From a virus, in IMG/VR virus record IMGVR_UViG_3300025137_000332, positions 1 through 22,281 of that record: DNA of 22,281 bases; one strand, written 5' to 3'. A program made the position numbers and the translations under genes. This document shows positions 21,721 to 22,281 of this stretch, piece by piece; position 1 is the stretch's first letter; each line of letters opens with the position of its first letter. The notes under the pieces were generated by a model. It ran no database searches, was not told where the DNA came from, and saw only the letters and a list, made by a program, of their open reading frames with translations.

Positions 21721-22281
21721 ATGCCAATTTCAAAAATTAATACAAAAGGATTAGGTGATAGTTCTGTAACCGCTGGCAAGATTGATGACGGTGCAGTTGT
21801 TACTGTGGAAATTGCTGATGATGCTGTAACTGGGGCAAAGATTGAAAACAATCCTACAGTTGCTGGTAATCTTGCAACTGGTGGAACACTTGCTATTGCT
21901 GGACATGGTTCTATAGGTAATGCTGGTACAGTTGCAGGCACAAGAGCATTGACAGTAGTTGGTGCAACTGATGGTACTAGTAGTTCAATACTCGTTGGTT
22001 ATAATTCAAGTCTTGCACAAAAATTTTCAGTCAGAGATGATGGTTTTGCAACTATAGGAAATGGGTTATCTTTAACTGATGGCAACCTTGTAGTAGCAAG
22101 TGGTCATGGAATTGATTTTAGTGCTGGTGCTAATGCAGCTGGTATGACAAATGAACTCCTTGACGATTATGAAGAAGGCGCATGGACACCAACACTTGGT
22201 AATGTTTCAGCACCAACCTTTACCAGTAGAAATGGAACATACACTAAAATAGGACGTATTGTTTATCTTACTTGTGAAATA
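21721..22281 (+). CDS. Tail-fibre protein, 3'-truncated by the window edge (187 aa visible)
   Basis: The start is ATG 21721, behind ATAGGAAAAA (21707-21716); the frame stays open to the window end. The N-terminus (MPISKINTKGLGDSSVTAGK, IDDGAVVTVEIADDAVTG) parallels that of the polyglycine adhesin at 9015, with shared I-KI-GLGD-VT-DGAV positions. A hydrophilic beta middle (ALTVVGATDGTSSSILVGYN) is followed, at the window end, by LLDDYEEGAWTPTLGN and RNGTYTKIGRIVYLTCEI. The DDYEEG-WTPT-x-G ... GTYTKIGR motif is a widespread C-terminal module of tail fibres and side-fibre-like proteins in marine phages. The gene probably continues by roughly 60-100 residues outside the window; that estimate is inferred. 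The 13-nt gap upstream holds no exact late promoter. Confidence 0.8.
   Translation, partial: MPISKINTKGLGDSSVTAGKIDDGAVVTVEIADDAVTGAKIENNPTVAGNLATGGTLAIAGHGSIGNAGTVAGTRALTVVGATDGTSSSILVGYNSSLAQKFSVRDDGFATIGNGLSLTDGNLVVASGHGIDFSAGANAAGMTNELLDDYEEGAWTPTLGNVSAPTFTSRNGTYTKIGRIVYLTCEI

Noticed and set aside
20325-22281. Diversity-generating retroelement target in the fibre genes
   Set aside because: No reverse transcriptase, template repeat or adenine-specific variable repeat pair is visible in the window, although elements could lie outside it.

Overview
The window looks like the tail-baseplate and tail-fibre region of a marine, T4-like contractile-tailed phage. Four things point there: a run of recognisable baseplate genes (gp5-like hub, PAAR tip, gp25, gp6, a gp8-like wedge protein); T4-type late promoters (TATAAATA) just ahead of structural genes; a phage-style tRNA-Arg(UCU); and AT-rich, densely packed genes that are all on the + strand. 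The closest gene styles I recall are those of T4-like phages of marine bacteria (cyanophages, pelagiphages and relatives). The host cannot be fixed from this sequence.

Region 1 (1-1677) is a non-structural block of short genes: the 3' end of one gene and six complete small ORFs of unknown function. Two copies of a nearly identical sigma70-like promoter plus ribosome-binding-site cassette (about 155-229 and 820-894) drive it. The last four genes are tightly packed, three of them joined by 1-nt stop/start overlaps. This is probably an early or middle operon. It ends with tRNA-Arg(UCU) with an encoded CCA and a strong rho-independent terminator (1684-1795).

Region 2 (1799-8163) starts with a T4-type late promoter immediately after the terminator. 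It encodes a gp5-like hub without a lysozyme domain, a PAAR spike tip, gp25, gp6 and a large gp7-position baseplate protein. Together these form the central spike and the wedge arms of the baseplate.

Region 3 (8176-10515) is a small fibre/adhesin island between the gp7-position gene and the gp8-like gene: a short fibre-like protein, a polyglycine-rich adhesin and a 110-aa companion protein.

Region 4 (10537-18234) holds the gp8-like wedge protein and a giant 2061-aa DUF4815-type structural protein, by far the largest gene here.

Region 5 (18236-22281) carries a small coiled-coil protein and five putative fibre or appendage proteins built from beta-rich modules: an FCCH-like insert, a three-repeat protein, an IPT/Ig protein with an unrecognised C-terminal domain, and a fibre gene cut by the window edge.

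No integrase, transposon, CRISPR array, reverse transcriptase or defence system is visible. The most interesting points are the duplicated promoter cassette, the early-to-late switch organised around the tRNA and terminator, a short GE-x-ITG-TSGATA-type repeat shared by three virion proteins, the polyglycine adhesin, and the unexplained C-terminal domain of the 460-aa fibre protein.
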